Source of the DNA: Dysosmobacter welbionis
GTDB lineage: Bacteria > Bacillota > Clostridia > Oscillospirales > Oscillospiraceae
Length of the DNA: 64,000 nt
Assembly: GCF_005121165.3 (NCBI RefSeq)
Contig: NZ_CP034413.3
Location: forward strand, 3,186,001 to 3,250,000
Reading direction: 5' to 3'
Part shown: positions 18,135 to 26,627 of the stretch, one piece after another
Layout of the letters: each line of letters opens with the position of its first letter
Numbering within the stretch: position 1 is the stretch's first letter
The notes under the pieces: generated by a model
The model's database searches: none
What the model saw: only the letters and a program-made list of their open reading frames with translations
Told to the model about the DNA's origin: nothing
Made by a program: the position numbers and the translations under genes

Positions 18135-19237
18135 TTGGCCCCCTCCTTTCCGCCCCGCAGGATGATGCGGTAGTTGATGAAAAATTCGCTGCCCAGAATG
18201 AAGAACAGGATGATGCCCGTAATGATATTGGAGGCGTAGTCATTCAGGTTGAACTGGGAGGCGATCTGAATGGCGCCCTTCTGCAGAAACACCAGCAGGA
18301 AGGAGATCAGGATCATCACAAAGGTGTTGAACTGAGCCAGCCAAGCCACGATGATGGCGGTGAAGCCACGTCCGCCGGCGGTGGAGGTGGAGATGGTGTG
18401 GCTGGCGCCGGCCACGGCGATGAAGCCTGCCAGACCGCAGATGGCGCCGGAGATAGCCATGGTGCGGATGGTGACCTTCTTCACGTTGATGCCGGCGTAC
18501 CGGGCGGTGTTCTCACTGTCGCCCACCACGGAGATCTCATATCCCTGCTTGGAATATTTCAGGTACAGGAACATCCCCACCGTCAGCAGCAGCACCAGGA
18601 CAACATTCAGGCCGTATTCCTGGCCGAACAGCTCCGGGAACCAGCCGTCCTTGGTCCGCTGGTTGATGACGCCCACGGTATTGGAGCCCACGGGATTTTC
18701 CCACAGGGCCACAAAGTAGCTGGTGAGCTGGATGGCCACGTAGTTCATCATCAGGGTGAACAGCGTTTCATTGGTGTTCCACACAGCCTTGAAGGTGGCG
18801 GGCACCATGCCCCACGCCGCACCAGCCAGCAGGCTGACCACCGCCATGATGACCAGCAGCAGGGGGGTGGAGATATCGCCGCCGAAGGCCCGCATAAACC
18901 CGGCGGTGACGATGCCGCCGATGAGGATCTGTCCCTCGGCGCCGATGTTCCAGAAGCGCATCTTGAAGGCGGGGGCCAGCCCCACGCCGATGCACAGCAG
19001 CATCATGGCGTCCCGGACAGTAACCCAGCTGCGCCGGGGGGTGCCGAAGGCGCCGTCAAAGATGCCCTCGTACACCTGGAAGGGGTTCAGCTTGGTGACG
19101 GCGAAGATGAAGATGCCGCTCACGACCAGGGACAGCAGCACCGCGATGATCCGGATGGCCCATGCCTTGGGGCGGGCGATGCCGTCCCGCTTGGCGATGC
19201 GGAGCAGAGGCTCCCTGTGGGTCTTACCCTGTGTCAT
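18131..19237 (-). CDS. BMP-type ABC transporter permease (NupP/YufP-like)
   Basis: This 368-residue permease is the second membrane subunit. It shows the family segments MRFWNIGAEGQILIGGIVTAG, NETLFTLMMNYVAIQLTSY and GYEISVVGDSENTARYAGIN. The start is ATG 19237, preceded by two GGAGG copies; a longer frame upstream is antisense to the ATPase gene end and unsupported. It overlaps both neighbours by 4 bases, so translation is coupled across the operon. Confidence 0.88.
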   Translation of the reverse strand: MTQGKTHREPLLRIAKRDGIARPKAWAIRIIAVLLSLVVSGIFIFAVTKLNPFQVYEGIFDGAFGTPRRSWVTVRDAMMLLCIGVGLAPAFKMRFWNIGAEGQILIGGIVTAGFMRAFGGDISTPLLLVIMAVVSLLAGAAWGMVPATFKAVWNTNETLFTLMMNYVAIQLTSYFVALWENPVGSNTVGVINQRTKDGWFPELFGQEYGLNVVLVLLLTVGMFLYLKYSKQGYEISVVGDSENTARYAGINVKKVTIRTMAISGAICGLAGFIAVAGASHTISTSTAGGRGFTAIIVAWLAQFNTFVMILISFLLVFLQKGAIQIASQFNLNDYASNIITGIILFFILGSEFFINYRIILRGGKEGAK

Positions 19238-20811
19238 GCCTCCTTCGCCTCCTTTACAAAGCGGGTCATCAGCAGGCCCACTTCCTCTTTGGTGGTGGTG
19301 CGGCCGTCCACAATACCGCTGACCTGGCCGCCGCAGAGCACCAGGATCCGGTCGCACAGCTCCAGCAGCACGTCCAGGTCCTCGCCCACATAGATGACGG
19401 CCACGCCTTTCAGCTTCTGCGCCGTCAGCAGGTTGTAGATGGTGTAGGAGGTGTTGATGTCCAGGCCCCGCACCGCGTAGGCGGTCATCAACACCGAGGG
19501 ATTCTGGGCGATCTCACGTCCCACCAGCACCTTCTGCACGTTGCCGCCGGAGAGCCGGCGGACCGGCGTGTTGATGCTGGGGGTCAGCACATCCAGTTCC
19601 TCCTTCACCCGCTCCGCCAGCTGGCGGGGCGGCTTGCGGTCCAGCAGGGGTCCCCGGCCGGAACGGTAGGTCTTGAGCATCATGTTGTCCGCCATGCCCA
19701 TGGAACCCACCAGTCCCATGCCTAGCCGGTCCTCCGGCACAAAGGCCATGGACACGCCGATGTCGTGGATCTGCCGGGGATTCTTGCCCAGCAGCTCCTC
19801 ACCGCCCTTGTCCACCGGCACATGCTGACCGGCGATGGGTTCGTCGGGGGCGGGGGGATGATAGATGACGTGGGACCCGGGCTGGGTAACCCGCAGGCCG
19901 GCGATGGCCTCCAGCAGTTCCTTCTGGCCGCTGCCGGAGATGCCGGCAATGCCCAGAATCTCCCCGCCGTAGGCGTCGAAGGAGACATGGTCCAGAGCCT
20001 TGATGCTGTCGGGAGTCAGGACCGTCAGATCCTTCACCTCCAGCCGCAGGTTGCGGTCCTCCACCAGGGGACGGTCGATGTTCAGCGTTACCGCATGGCC
20101 CACCATCATGTCCGTCAGCTTCTGGGGAGAAGTGTCGCAGGTGGCCACGTCCCCGATATAGCGGCCCTTGCGGAGCACCGCCACCCGGTCGGACACGTCC
20201 ATGACCTCGTGGAGCTTGTGGGTGATGATGACCAGGGCCTTGCCGTCTGCCTTCATATTCCGCATGACATCGAAGAGCCGGTCCGTCTCCTGGGGGGTCA
20301 GCACGGCGGTGGGCTCATCCAGGATCAGGATGTCTGCGCCCCGGTAGAGGACCTTGATGATCTCCACCGTCTGCTTCTCCGACACGGACATGTCGTAGAT
20401 CTTCTTGTTGGGATCAATGGAAAAACCATATTTCTCACTGATCTCCAGGATTTTGGCGGAGGCGGCCTTCAGATCCAGCTTGCGCTCTCCGTCCAGCCCC
20501 AGGACGATGTTTTCCGCTGCGGAGAACACGTCCACCAGCTTGAAGTGCTGGTGGATCATGCCGATGCCGCAGGCAAAGGCGTCCTTGGGGGAGGCAATGG
20601 TGGTGGGCTCGCCGTTCACCAGGATCTTCCCTTCGTCCGGGAAGTAGATGCCGGCCAGCATATTCATCAGCGTGGTCTTGCCGCTGCCGTTCTCCCCCAG
20701 CAGGGAGAGGATTTCGCCCCGCCTGATCTCCAGGGAGATATCGTCGTTGGCAACCACCTTGCCGAACCGCTTTGTGATGTGCCGCAGTTCAATGGCAGTG
20801 GTATGTTCCAA
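19234..20811 (-). CDS. BMP-type ABC transporter ATP-binding protein (NupO/YufO-like, two ATPase domains)
   Basis: The protein of about 525 residues has two fused ABC domains. The first has an intact Walker A (LLGENGSGKTTLMNMLAG), Q-loop, signature-like YDMSVSEKQTVEIIK and Walker B ILILDEPTAVLTPQE. The second has the degenerate P-loop GISGSGQKELLEAIAG typical of the family, the signature RRLSGGNVQKVLVGREIA and an altered Walker B region LMTAYAVRGLDI. I favour TTG 20811 because AAAGGA lies 8 bases upstream; ATG 20820 overlaps that site. The gene follows the lipoprotein gene after a hairpin. Confidence 0.88.
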   Translation of the reverse strand: MEHTTAIELRHITKRFGKVVANDDISLEIRRGEILSLLGENGSGKTTLMNMLAGIYFPDEGKILVNGEPTTIASPKDAFACGIGMIHQHFKLVDVFSAAENIVLGLDGERKLDLKAASAKILEISEKYGFSIDPNKKIYDMSVSEKQTVEIIKVLYRGADILILDEPTAVLTPQETDRLFDVMRNMKADGKALVIITHKLHEVMDVSDRVAVLRKGRYIGDVATCDTSPQKLTDMMVGHAVTLNIDRPLVEDRNLRLEVKDLTVLTPDSIKALDHVSFDAYGGEILGIAGISGSGQKELLEAIAGLRVTQPGSHVIYHPPAPDEPIAGQHVPVDKGGEELLGKNPRQIHDIGVSMAFVPEDRLGMGLVGSMGMADNMMLKTYRSGRGPLLDRKPPRQLAERVKEELDVLTPSINTPVRRLSGGNVQKVLVGREIAQNPSVLMTAYAVRGLDINTSYTIYNLLTAQKLKGVAVIYVGEDLDVLLELCDRILVLCGGQVSGIVDGRTTTKEEVGLLMTRFVKEAKEA

Positions 20812-20950
20812 ACAGATCATCCTTTCTTTTAGTGTCGGTTCCGCGCCATGGCCGCAGGCACATGCCTGCGGCGCGGGCCTCCGGAGGGAAAAGAAAAGGG
20901 AAAAAAGACCCCGGCGGCCGATGCCGCGGAGGGGATGGAGCGATTTGAGA

Positions 20951-20980
20951 GAAAGGGGCTGCCAAAGGGCAGCCCCTTTC
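20951..20980 (-). terminator. hairpin between bmp lipoprotein and ATPase genes
   Basis: A perfect 13-bp stem (20951-20963 with 20968-20980) lies just after the lipoprotein gene. There is no strong T-run on the minus strand, so it may partly terminate or stabilise the upstream message and keep the binding protein in excess over the transporter. Confidence 0.6.
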
Positions 20981-20989
20981 GTTGGATAT

Positions 20990-22279
20990 TTAGTTGTTGT
21001 TCAGCTCAGTGATGCCGTCGATCCGCAGGGAGAAGTACGGAGCGGAGCGCAGCACGGACTCCTGGAAGGCGCCGTCCACGATGGCCTCGCCGGTGTCGTT
21101 GACAAAGTCGCCGTCGCTGTCCAGACCGAACGCAGATGTCACATGACCGTCGGCGTCCACCTGATAGGACCCGTCGGCAGCGGGCTGGCAGGTGAACTTG
21201 GAGGTGTCGAACACCTTCAGGCTGCCGTCCTTGATGCTGGACCAAGCGGCGTCCACGGCCTCCTGGGTGCCCTCGGCGCACTCAGGCCCCAGCTTGGAGA
21301 TCATCACAGCGTCCTCACTGATGCCCACGGCATAGTCCACGGGCACTTCCTCGCCGGCGATGAACTTCTCCAGGGTGTCCCGGTACAGGACGGACCAGTT
21401 GTTCTGGGAAGAGGTCAGAGCGGCGGTGGGCGCCACTTCCAGCATATCAATGTTGTAGCCCACAGAGTAGACCACAGAGCCGGCATCCTTCTGCGCCTGG
21501 ACGGCGGAGGGGGCACCGGTGGAGTCGGCGTGCTGGCCGATGATGACGCAGCCGCGGGCCATCAAGGCATTGGCGGCCTCGCCCTCAGCCACGGGATCAT
21601 ACCAGGAGTTGGTGTACTGGACCTCCATGTAGGCCTCGGGAACCTGGGTCTGGATGCCCAGCAGGAAAGCGGTGTAGCCACAAACCACCTCGGCATAGGG
21701 ATAGGCACCCACATAGCCCACCTTGGGATCGGTGACGGTGCCGGCGTCCATCAGCTCTTTCAGCTTCATGCCGGCCACCACGCCGGAGACGTAGCGGGAC
21801 TCATATGTATAGGGGAACAGGTTCTTGTAGTTGTCCAGACCGGAGGTGGCGGCCATGTCGCCGGTGCAGGAGACGAAGGTAACGTCGGGATAATCCTCGG
21901 CGGCATCCAGCATGTAGCTCTGGTGGCCATAGGAGTCAGAGAAGATGATATTGCAGCCCTCTTCCGCCAGATCCACGGCGGCGTCATAGCAGTTTTCATC
22001 CTCCGCGATGTTGTAGCGGAAAATAACCTGAGAATTGGCATCAATACCTAACTCTTCACAGGCGGCAGTCAGGCCCTCGATATGGGCCGCGTCATAACCG
22101 GAGTTGATGTCGTGGACGCAGATCAAACCGATCTTGACATCCGCGGCGCTGCCGCTGGATTCCTCATTGGCGGCGGGGTCTTCGGCGGGGCTGCCGGTGC
22201 TCTCCTCGTCGGAGCCGCCGCAGGCCGCCAGGCTGAGCGCCATGACCAGCGTCAGCAGCAGTGCAAGGAACTTCTTCAT
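20990..22279 (-). CDS. BMP family ABC transporter substrate-binding lipoprotein
   Basis: This 429-residue protein is the extracytoplasmic solute receptor of the importer. It has a lipoprotein signal MKKFLALLLTLVMALSLAAC with lipobox LAAC, then a Ser/Glu-rich linker, then a BMP domain with IGLICVHDINSGYDAAHIEG and CNIIFSDSYGHQSYMLDAA. BMP receptors such as PnrA bind purine nucleosides; here the neighbouring ureide/purine genes support a related ligand by inference. AAGGAGG precedes the start. A promoter with 17-base spacing and an upstream inverted repeat suggest regulation. Confidence 0.9.
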   Translation of the reverse strand: MKKFLALLLTLVMALSLAACGGSDEESTGSPAEDPAANEESSGSAADVKIGLICVHDINSGYDAAHIEGLTAACEELGIDANSQVIFRYNIAEDENCYDAAVDLAEEGCNIIFSDSYGHQSYMLDAAEDYPDVTFVSCTGDMAATSGLDNYKNLFPYTYESRYVSGVVAGMKLKELMDAGTVTDPKVGYVGAYPYAEVVCGYTAFLLGIQTQVPEAYMEVQYTNSWYDPVAEGEAANALMARGCVIIGQHADSTGAPSAVQAQKDAGSVVYSVGYNIDMLEVAPTAALTSSQNNWSVLYRDTLEKFIAGEEVPVDYAVGISEDAVMISKLGPECAEGTQEAVDAAWSSIKDGSLKVFDTSKFTCQPAADGSYQVDADGHVTSAFGLDSDGDFVNDTGEAIVDGAFQESVLRSAPYFSLRIDGITELNNN

Positions 22280-22355
22280 TCTACTTTCCTCCTTAAAATA
22301 AAATTGGGTGGATCACTGCAAGGGACAAAGCGGGGTGTTTCCCCTCTCTATTGCC

Positions 22356-22384
22356 ATCATACAGGGTCAAACGGAAAAATTCAA
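22356..22384 (-). promoter_or_regulatory. sigma-A-like promoter for the BMP transporter operon
   Basis: On the minus strand TTGAAT (22379-22384) and TATGAT (22356-22361) are 17 bases apart, giving a leader of about 70 bases. Confidence 0.7.
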
Positions 22385-22426
22385 CCGGATTTTTACTTTT
22401 TTTAGGCGGATAGACCAAAAAAATAC

Positions 22427-22445
22427 CGACCTAAATAGGTCGACC
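22427..22445. promoter_or_regulatory. candidate operator upstream of the BMP promoter
   Basis: CGACCTA and TAGGTCG form a 7-bp inverted repeat around AA (22427-22442), overlapping a second palindrome GGTCGACC (22438-22445). It lies about 45 bases upstream of the -35 box. Its binding protein is unknown. Confidence 0.45.
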
Positions 22446-22469
22446 TTTGGCAGTGTGCACAATAATAAG

Positions 22470-22513
22470 ACGAAAAAGACAAACAAGGAGAGCGTTTTTT
22501 TCGCTCTCCTTGT
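22470..22513 (-). terminator. terminator after arcC
   Basis: A 12-bp stem (22483-22494 with 22502-22513) with a seven-base A/T loop is followed on the minus strand by TTTGTCTTTTTCG. It ends the ygeY-ygeW-arcC transcript before the bmp promoter. Confidence 0.8.
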
Positions 22514-22544
22514 AGAAAATTGACAGATTGACCTTTTTTGGATC

Positions 22545-23480
22545 TTACATGGAGACGGCGGTGCCGGTTTTTCCGGCGATGCCGTCCTTGGCCTTCTCCA
22601 GCAGGGTGATGAGGGCTGTGCGGCCGGGCTTGGACGCGGCGAACTTCACGGCAGCCTGGACCTTGGGCAGCATGGAGCCGGGGGCGAACTGGCCTTCCGC
22701 CTCGTACTGCCGGGCCTCCTCCGGCGTCAGGTGATCCAGCCACTTCTGATCCGGCTTGCCGAAGTTGATGGCCACCTTCTCCACGGCGGTGAGGATGATG
22801 AGGGCGTCCGCGTCCAGGCTCTCCGCCAGCAGCTCGGAGGCGAAATCCTTGTCGATGACGGCGCCTGCGCCCTTCAGGTGGTTGCCCTCCGTCCGGTAGA
22901 CGGGGATACCGCCTCCGCCGCAGCCAATGACTACCTGGCCCGCCTCCATCAGCGTACGGATGGTCTCGATCTCCACAATGGCTTTGGGTTTGGGAGAGGC
23001 CACGCAGCGGCGCCAGCCCCGGCCTGCGTCCTCCATGACGCAGTTGCCCCGGCGGCGCATCTCCTCCGCCTCCTCCTCAGTCATAAAGGTACCGATGGGC
23101 TTGGAGGGATTCTGGAAAGCCGGATCCGCCGGGTCTACCTCCACCTGGGTGAGGACGGTGGCCACGGGCTTTTGGATGCCGCGGTTCAGCAGTTCCTCCC
23201 GCAGGGAGTTCTGCAGGTCATAGCCGATATACCCCTGGCTCATGGCAGTGCAGACGGACATGGGGGCGATGGGATGGCTGTGATCCTCCCGGGAGAGGGT
23301 GGTCATGGCGATGTTGATCATGCCTACCTGGGGGCCGTTGCCGTGGGCCACCACCACCTGATGGCCCTCCTGAATCAGGTCCACGATGGCCTTGGCGGTG
23401 TGCTTCACAGCGACCATCTGCTCCGGCAGGTTGTTGCCCAGGGCGTTGCCGCCCAAGGCGATAACGATACGTTTGCCCAT
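22545..23480 (-). CDS. arcC: carbamate kinase
   Basis: Carbamate kinase converts carbamoyl phosphate and ADP to ATP, CO2 and ammonia. The 311 residues contain the family motifs VIALGGNALGNN at the N-terminus, VVVAHGNGPQVGMINIA, the segment RRCVASPKPKAIVE, GCGGGGIPVY, and the ADP-binding LIILTAVEKVAINFGKPDQ. The position downstream of ygeW and ygeY matches the E. coli ygeW-ygeX-ygeY-yqeA type cluster, where the kinase harvests ATP from ureide or purine breakdown. The start ATG 23480 has GAAGGG at somewhat long spacing. Confidence 0.94.
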   Translation of the reverse strand: MGKRIVIALGGNALGNNLPEQMVAVKHTAKAIVDLIQEGHQVVVAHGNGPQVGMINIAMTTLSREDHSHPIAPMSVCTAMSQGYIGYDLQNSLREELLNRGIQKPVATVLTQVEVDPADPAFQNPSKPIGTFMTEEEAEEMRRRGNCVMEDAGRGWRRCVASPKPKAIVEIETIRTLMEAGQVVIGCGGGGIPVYRTEGNHLKGAGAVIDKDFASELLAESLDADALIILTAVEKVAINFGKPDQKWLDHLTPEEARQYEAEGQFAPGSMLPKVQAAVKFAASKPGRTALITLLEKAKDGIAGKTGTAVSM

Positions 23481-23531
23481 AGTTGGTGTATCCCTTCTTC
23501 ACAAATGATAGTGGTCGAACCTATCAGATAG

Positions 23532-23566
23532 TTTTGGCGGGAACGCCCGCGCTATTCCCGCCAAAA
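23532..23566. promoter_or_regulatory. hairpin in the ygeW-arcC spacer
   Basis: A perfect 12-bp inverted repeat (23532-23543 with 23555-23566) lies between the two genes of one operon. It lacks a T-run on the minus strand, so RNA stabilisation or processing is more likely than termination. Confidence 0.5.
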
Positions 23567-23585
23567 CTTGAAATTTTTAGAACGA

Positions 23586-24776
23586 TCAGAACAGCTTCCG
23601 CTTGCTGCCCTGGTCCAGGGCCATCAGCGCGGAGACCGGGTCCTTCACTTTGCTCATCAGGATCATGGCCGCGATGATGTAGGGCTTGTAGCTGGCCTCC
23701 TTGTACAGGGGCACCAGGTACCGGTCGAACACGGAGTTGTCCACCTCGCCCTCCGGGCAGCTGAGGCCGGTGATATCGGCGGGCAGGCAGTGCAGGTACA
23801 GGGCCTTGCCGTTCTTCGTCCGCTTCATCATCTCTTCGGAGCAGGTCCAGTCCTTGTGCTGGGCGTTCTGGGCCAGCAGCTGCTTCTCCAGAGCGTCGAT
23901 ACCCGCCTGGTCACCGGCCTGATACAGCTTGGTCCGCTGCTCCATGGCGGCAAAGGGCGCCCAGCTCTTGGGATAGACGATGTCGGCGCCGTCGAAGGCC
24001 TCCTCCATGGTGGAGACCTTCTTGTAGGAGCCGCCGGTGGCCGCCGCGTTCTTCTTGGCGATCTCCTCCACCTCGGGCATCACATCATAGCCCTCGGGAT
24101 GGGCCAGCACCACGTCCATGCCGAACCGGGTCATCAGGCCGATGACGCCCTGGGGCACGGACAGGGGCTTGCCGTAGCTGGGGGAGTAAGCCCAGGTCAT
24201 GGCGATCTTCTTGCCCTTCAGGTTCTCCACACCGCCGAACTCATGGATGATGTGCAGCATGTCCGCCATGCACTGGGTGGGGTGGTCCACGTCGCACTGC
24301 AGGTTCACCAGGGTGGGCTGCTGTTCCAGAATGCCGTCCCGGTAGCCCTCCTTCACGGCATCCATGAAGGTCTTCTGGTACTTGTGGCCCTCGCCGATGA
24401 ACATGTCATCCCGGATACCGATGACGTCGGCCATGAAGGAGACCATGTTGGCGGTCTCGCGGACGGTCTCGCCGTGGGCGATCTGGCTCTTCTTCTCGTC
24501 CAGGTCCTGGACGGTCAGACCCAGCAGGTTGCAGGCGGAGGCGAAGGAGAACCGGGTGCGGGTGGAGTTGTCCCGGAAGATGGAGATGCCCAGGCCGGAG
24601 TCAAAGATCCGGGTGGACTTGTTCCGCTCCCGCAGGTCCCGCAGGGCGTCGGCCACGGTGAAGATGGCCTCCAGCTCCTCGTCGGTCTTGTCCCAGGTCC
24701 AGTAGAAGTCGGACTTGTACATGTTGTTGATGTGCAGCTTTTCCAGATGCTTGGCCAGCTCGATGGTCTTGGACAT
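23586..24776 (-). CDS. ygeW: knotted carbamoyltransferase YgeW
   Basis: YgeW is a homologue of ornithine/aspartate carbamoyltransferases with a deep knot; its exact substrate is unsettled, but it belongs to purine/urate degradation gene clusters. The 396-residue product equals the E. coli protein in length and keeps the carbamoyl phosphate loop FRDNSTRTRFSFASA, KSQIAHGETVRETANM, the long block KKIAMTWAYSPSYGKPLSVP and the HCLP motif LYLHCLPADITGLSC. I chose ATG 24776 with AAGGAG 8 bases upstream rather than GTG 24785. It sits between ygeY and arcC. Confidence 0.95.
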   Translation of the reverse strand: MSKTIELAKHLEKLHINNMYKSDFYWTWDKTDEELEAIFTVADALRDLRERNKSTRIFDSGLGISIFRDNSTRTRFSFASACNLLGLTVQDLDEKKSQIAHGETVRETANMVSFMADVIGIRDDMFIGEGHKYQKTFMDAVKEGYRDGILEQQPTLVNLQCDVDHPTQCMADMLHIIHEFGGVENLKGKKIAMTWAYSPSYGKPLSVPQGVIGLMTRFGMDVVLAHPEGYDVMPEVEEIAKKNAAATGGSYKKVSTMEEAFDGADIVYPKSWAPFAAMEQRTKLYQAGDQAGIDALEKQLLAQNAQHKDWTCSEEMMKRTKNGKALYLHCLPADITGLSCPEGEVDNSVFDRYLVPLYKEASYKPYIIAAMILMSKVKDPVSALMALDQGSKRKLF

Positions 24777-24817
24777 ATTCAGCACTCCTTGTAATATGTG
24801 AAATTGTAGATGTATGG

Positions 24818-24950
24818 CGGCTCCGCCGCAGCGAAAGGAAAAACCAGGAAAAGGGTCTAGGGAAAAACCCAGGTTTTTCCCAGTTGATTTGCCTCCGGCA
24901 AATCAAGCAAATCGAATCATTTTCGCCGCGGCGTGTACGTGGCGAAAATG
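24818..24950 (-). repeat. composite three-hairpin intergenic element, copy 1
   Basis: Reading the minus strand from 24950, a hairpin with 10-bp arms (24941-24950 with 24918-24927) is followed by AATGATTCG, a second hairpin (24897-24906 with 24884-24893) and a third of GGGAAAAACC/GGTTTTTCCC type (24872-24881 with 24860-24869). A second copy with the same order lies at 43849-43939 on the plus strand. It fills most of the ygeY-ygeW spacer. Function unknown. Confidence 0.65.
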
Positions 24951-24975
24951 CCTTGACCCAGCCCCCCTTCGAAGC

Positions 24976-26388
24976 TCACCGGATATCGTTATCCGTGAGG
25001 CTCTGCCGGAACTCGGTGACGTCAGCGGTCTTGTTCTCGGGCTTGTACAGGCCGGGTACTGCGGCGTACAGGGCGGCACAGGTCACCAGATCCTGCTTCC
25101 AGGTGATCTCATTGGGGGCATGAGCCTGGGACTCGGCGCCGGGGCCAAAGCCCACGCAGGGGATGCCATATCGGCCCTGGATGGACACGCAGTTGGTGGA
25201 GAAGGTCCACTTGTCGGTGAGGGGACGGCCCTCCCGCAGGTGCATGGCGTCCCGCTTCTGGTCCGCGTCGGCATGGCCGATGCGCTTGTCGCCCCACAGG
25301 GCATGGTGAGCGTCCACCAGCGCCTGGACATGGGCGGCGCTCTCCTTGTTGATCCAGGTGGGGAAGAAGCACTCCGTCTCATAGACCTCGCCGGTCCAGG
25401 CGGGCCGGTCATACATGTACATGCTGACCTTCACATCGTCTCCGTACTTCTGGACGGCGGGCAGCTGCCGGATCTCCTCCAGGCAGGAGTCCCAGGTCTC
25501 GCCGGCGGTCATGCGCCGGTCGATGGAGATGGCGCAGCTGTCCGCCACAGCGCAGCGGGAGGGAGAGGTGTAGAAGATCTGGCTGACGGTGCAGGTGCCC
25601 CGGCCCAGGAACTGGGCGTCCTCGTAGTGCTCCGGATTGAATTCCGGATTCAGCATCTTCACCAGACCCTTCACCCGGTTGGAGGGGCCGTCGCCGCTCT
25701 CGTTCAGGGCCCGGACATCCTGGAGGATGTCGGCCATCTTGTAGATGGCGTTGTCGCCCCGCTCCGGCGCGCTGCCGTGGCAGCTGACGCCCTTGACGTC
25801 CACCCGGATCTCCATGCGGCCCCGGTGGCCCCGGTAGATGCCGCCGTCGGTGGGTTCGGTAGACACCACGAACTCGATCTTGCTGCGGGCGTCCTCCTGA
25901 CCCTGGAAGTCCTTGTTGACGATGTACTGCCAGCACATGCCGTCGCAGTCCTCTTCCTGGACGGAACCCACCACCATGATCTTGTAGCCGGCGGGGATCA
26001 GGCCCAGATCCTTCATGATCTTGGCGCCGTACACGGCGGAGGCCATGCCGCCCTCCTGATCGCTGCCGCCCCGGCCGAAGATGACGGCGTCGTCCTCATA
26101 GCCCTGATAGGGGTCGGCCTCCCAGTTGTTGATGTTGCCGATGCCCACGGTGTCGATGTGGGAGTCGAAGGCGATGATCTTGTCGCCGTCGCCCATCCAG
26201 CCGATGACGTTGCCCAGGCCGTCGATCTCCACCTTGTCATAGCCCAGCTTCTCCATCTCCGCCTTGATGCAGTGGACAACCTCCTTCTCCTCACAGCTCT
26301 CGCTGGGGTGAGAGATCATCTCTCGCAGGAACCGGGTCATGTCGGCCTGATAGCCTTGGGCCGCCGCTTTGATCGCTTCAAAATCCAT
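24976..26388 (-). CDS. ygeY: YgeY family selenium metabolism-linked hydrolase (M20 peptidase fold)
   Basis: This 470-residue protein is a metal-dependent M20-type amidohydrolase, and the close match to E. coli YgeY is visible in [37 protein letters not shown] (metal His/Asp), [28 protein letters not shown] and [19 protein letters not shown]. It is longer than the roughly 400-residue E. coli protein by about 65 residues, mainly from an insertion around [20 protein letters not shown] and another around [23 protein letters not shown] 26388 is chosen for its GGAGG at 8-base spacing. It is the first gene of ygeY-ygeW-arcC. Substrate unknown; a role in ureide/purine breakdown is inferred from context. 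Confidence 0.93.
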   Translation of the reverse strand: MDFEAIKAAAQGYQADMTRFLREMISHPSESCEEKEVVHCIKAEMEKLGYDKVEIDGLGNVIGWMGDGDKIIAFDSHIDTVGIGNINNWEADPYQGYEDDAVIFGRGGSDQEGGMASAVYGAKIMKDLGLIPAGYKIMVVGSVQEEDCDGMCWQYIVNKDFQGQEDARSKIEFVVSTEPTDGGIYRGHRGRMEIRVDVKGVSCHGSAPERGDNAIYKMADILQDVRALNESGDGPSNRVKGLVKMLNPEFNPEHYEDAQFLGRGTCTVSQIFYTSPSRCAVADSCAISIDRRMTAGETWDSCLEEIRQLPAVQKYGDDVKVSMYMYDRPAWTGEVYETECFFPTWINKESAAHVQALVDAHHALWGDKRIGHADADQKRDAMHLREGRPLTDKWTFSTNCVSIQGRYGIPCVGFGPGAESQAHAPNEITWKQDLVTCAALYAAVPGLYKPENKTADVTEFRQSLTDNDIR

Positions 26389-26457
26389 ATCGCTGACCTC
26401 CATATCAATGTTTGGAATCCCGTCATTTCCACATCACGGATTGGCTTACCTATCCCT

Positions 26458-26485
26458 ATCATAGCATAAGAAAACAGGATGTCAA
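26458..26485 (-). promoter_or_regulatory. sigma-A-like promoter for ygeY-ygeW-arcC
   Basis: On the minus strand a perfect TTGACA (26480-26485) and TATGAT (26458-26463) are 16 bases apart. It is divergent from the GntR gene. Confidence 0.7.
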
Positions 26486-26554
26486 ACAAAAAATGAGAAA
26501 ACCTAAAAATTTTTTTGAATCTCCGGCGCGGAATGCGCCGTCCGGCCGAAATGA

Positions 26555-26585
26555 TTGCAAAACCAAAGGGCTTGTGATATATAAT
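26555..26585 (+). promoter_or_regulatory. possible promoter for the GntR regulator
   Basis: TATAAT is at 26580-26585. The nearest -35 candidate, TTGCAA (26555-26560), is 19 bases away, so the promoter is suboptimal and may need activation. Confidence 0.35.
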
Positions 26586-26627
26586 GGTAGAGTAAAAAGA
26601 ACAGCAGATTTGGGATGGGGAGAGCTT

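Noticed and set aside
22280-22350. Purine riboswitch in the bmp leader
   Set aside because: The leader is only about 70 bases and lacks the conserved purine-aptamer loops.
24814-26469. Plus-strand open frame of 551 codons over ygeY
   Set aside because: It is a complementary-strand shadow of ygeY, rich in G, V and H as such shadows are.
26519-26565. Possible third copy of the composite hairpin element
   Set aside because: Only a GGCGCGGAATGCGCC hairpin and GAAATGATTGC resemble the element; the first and third hairpins are missing.
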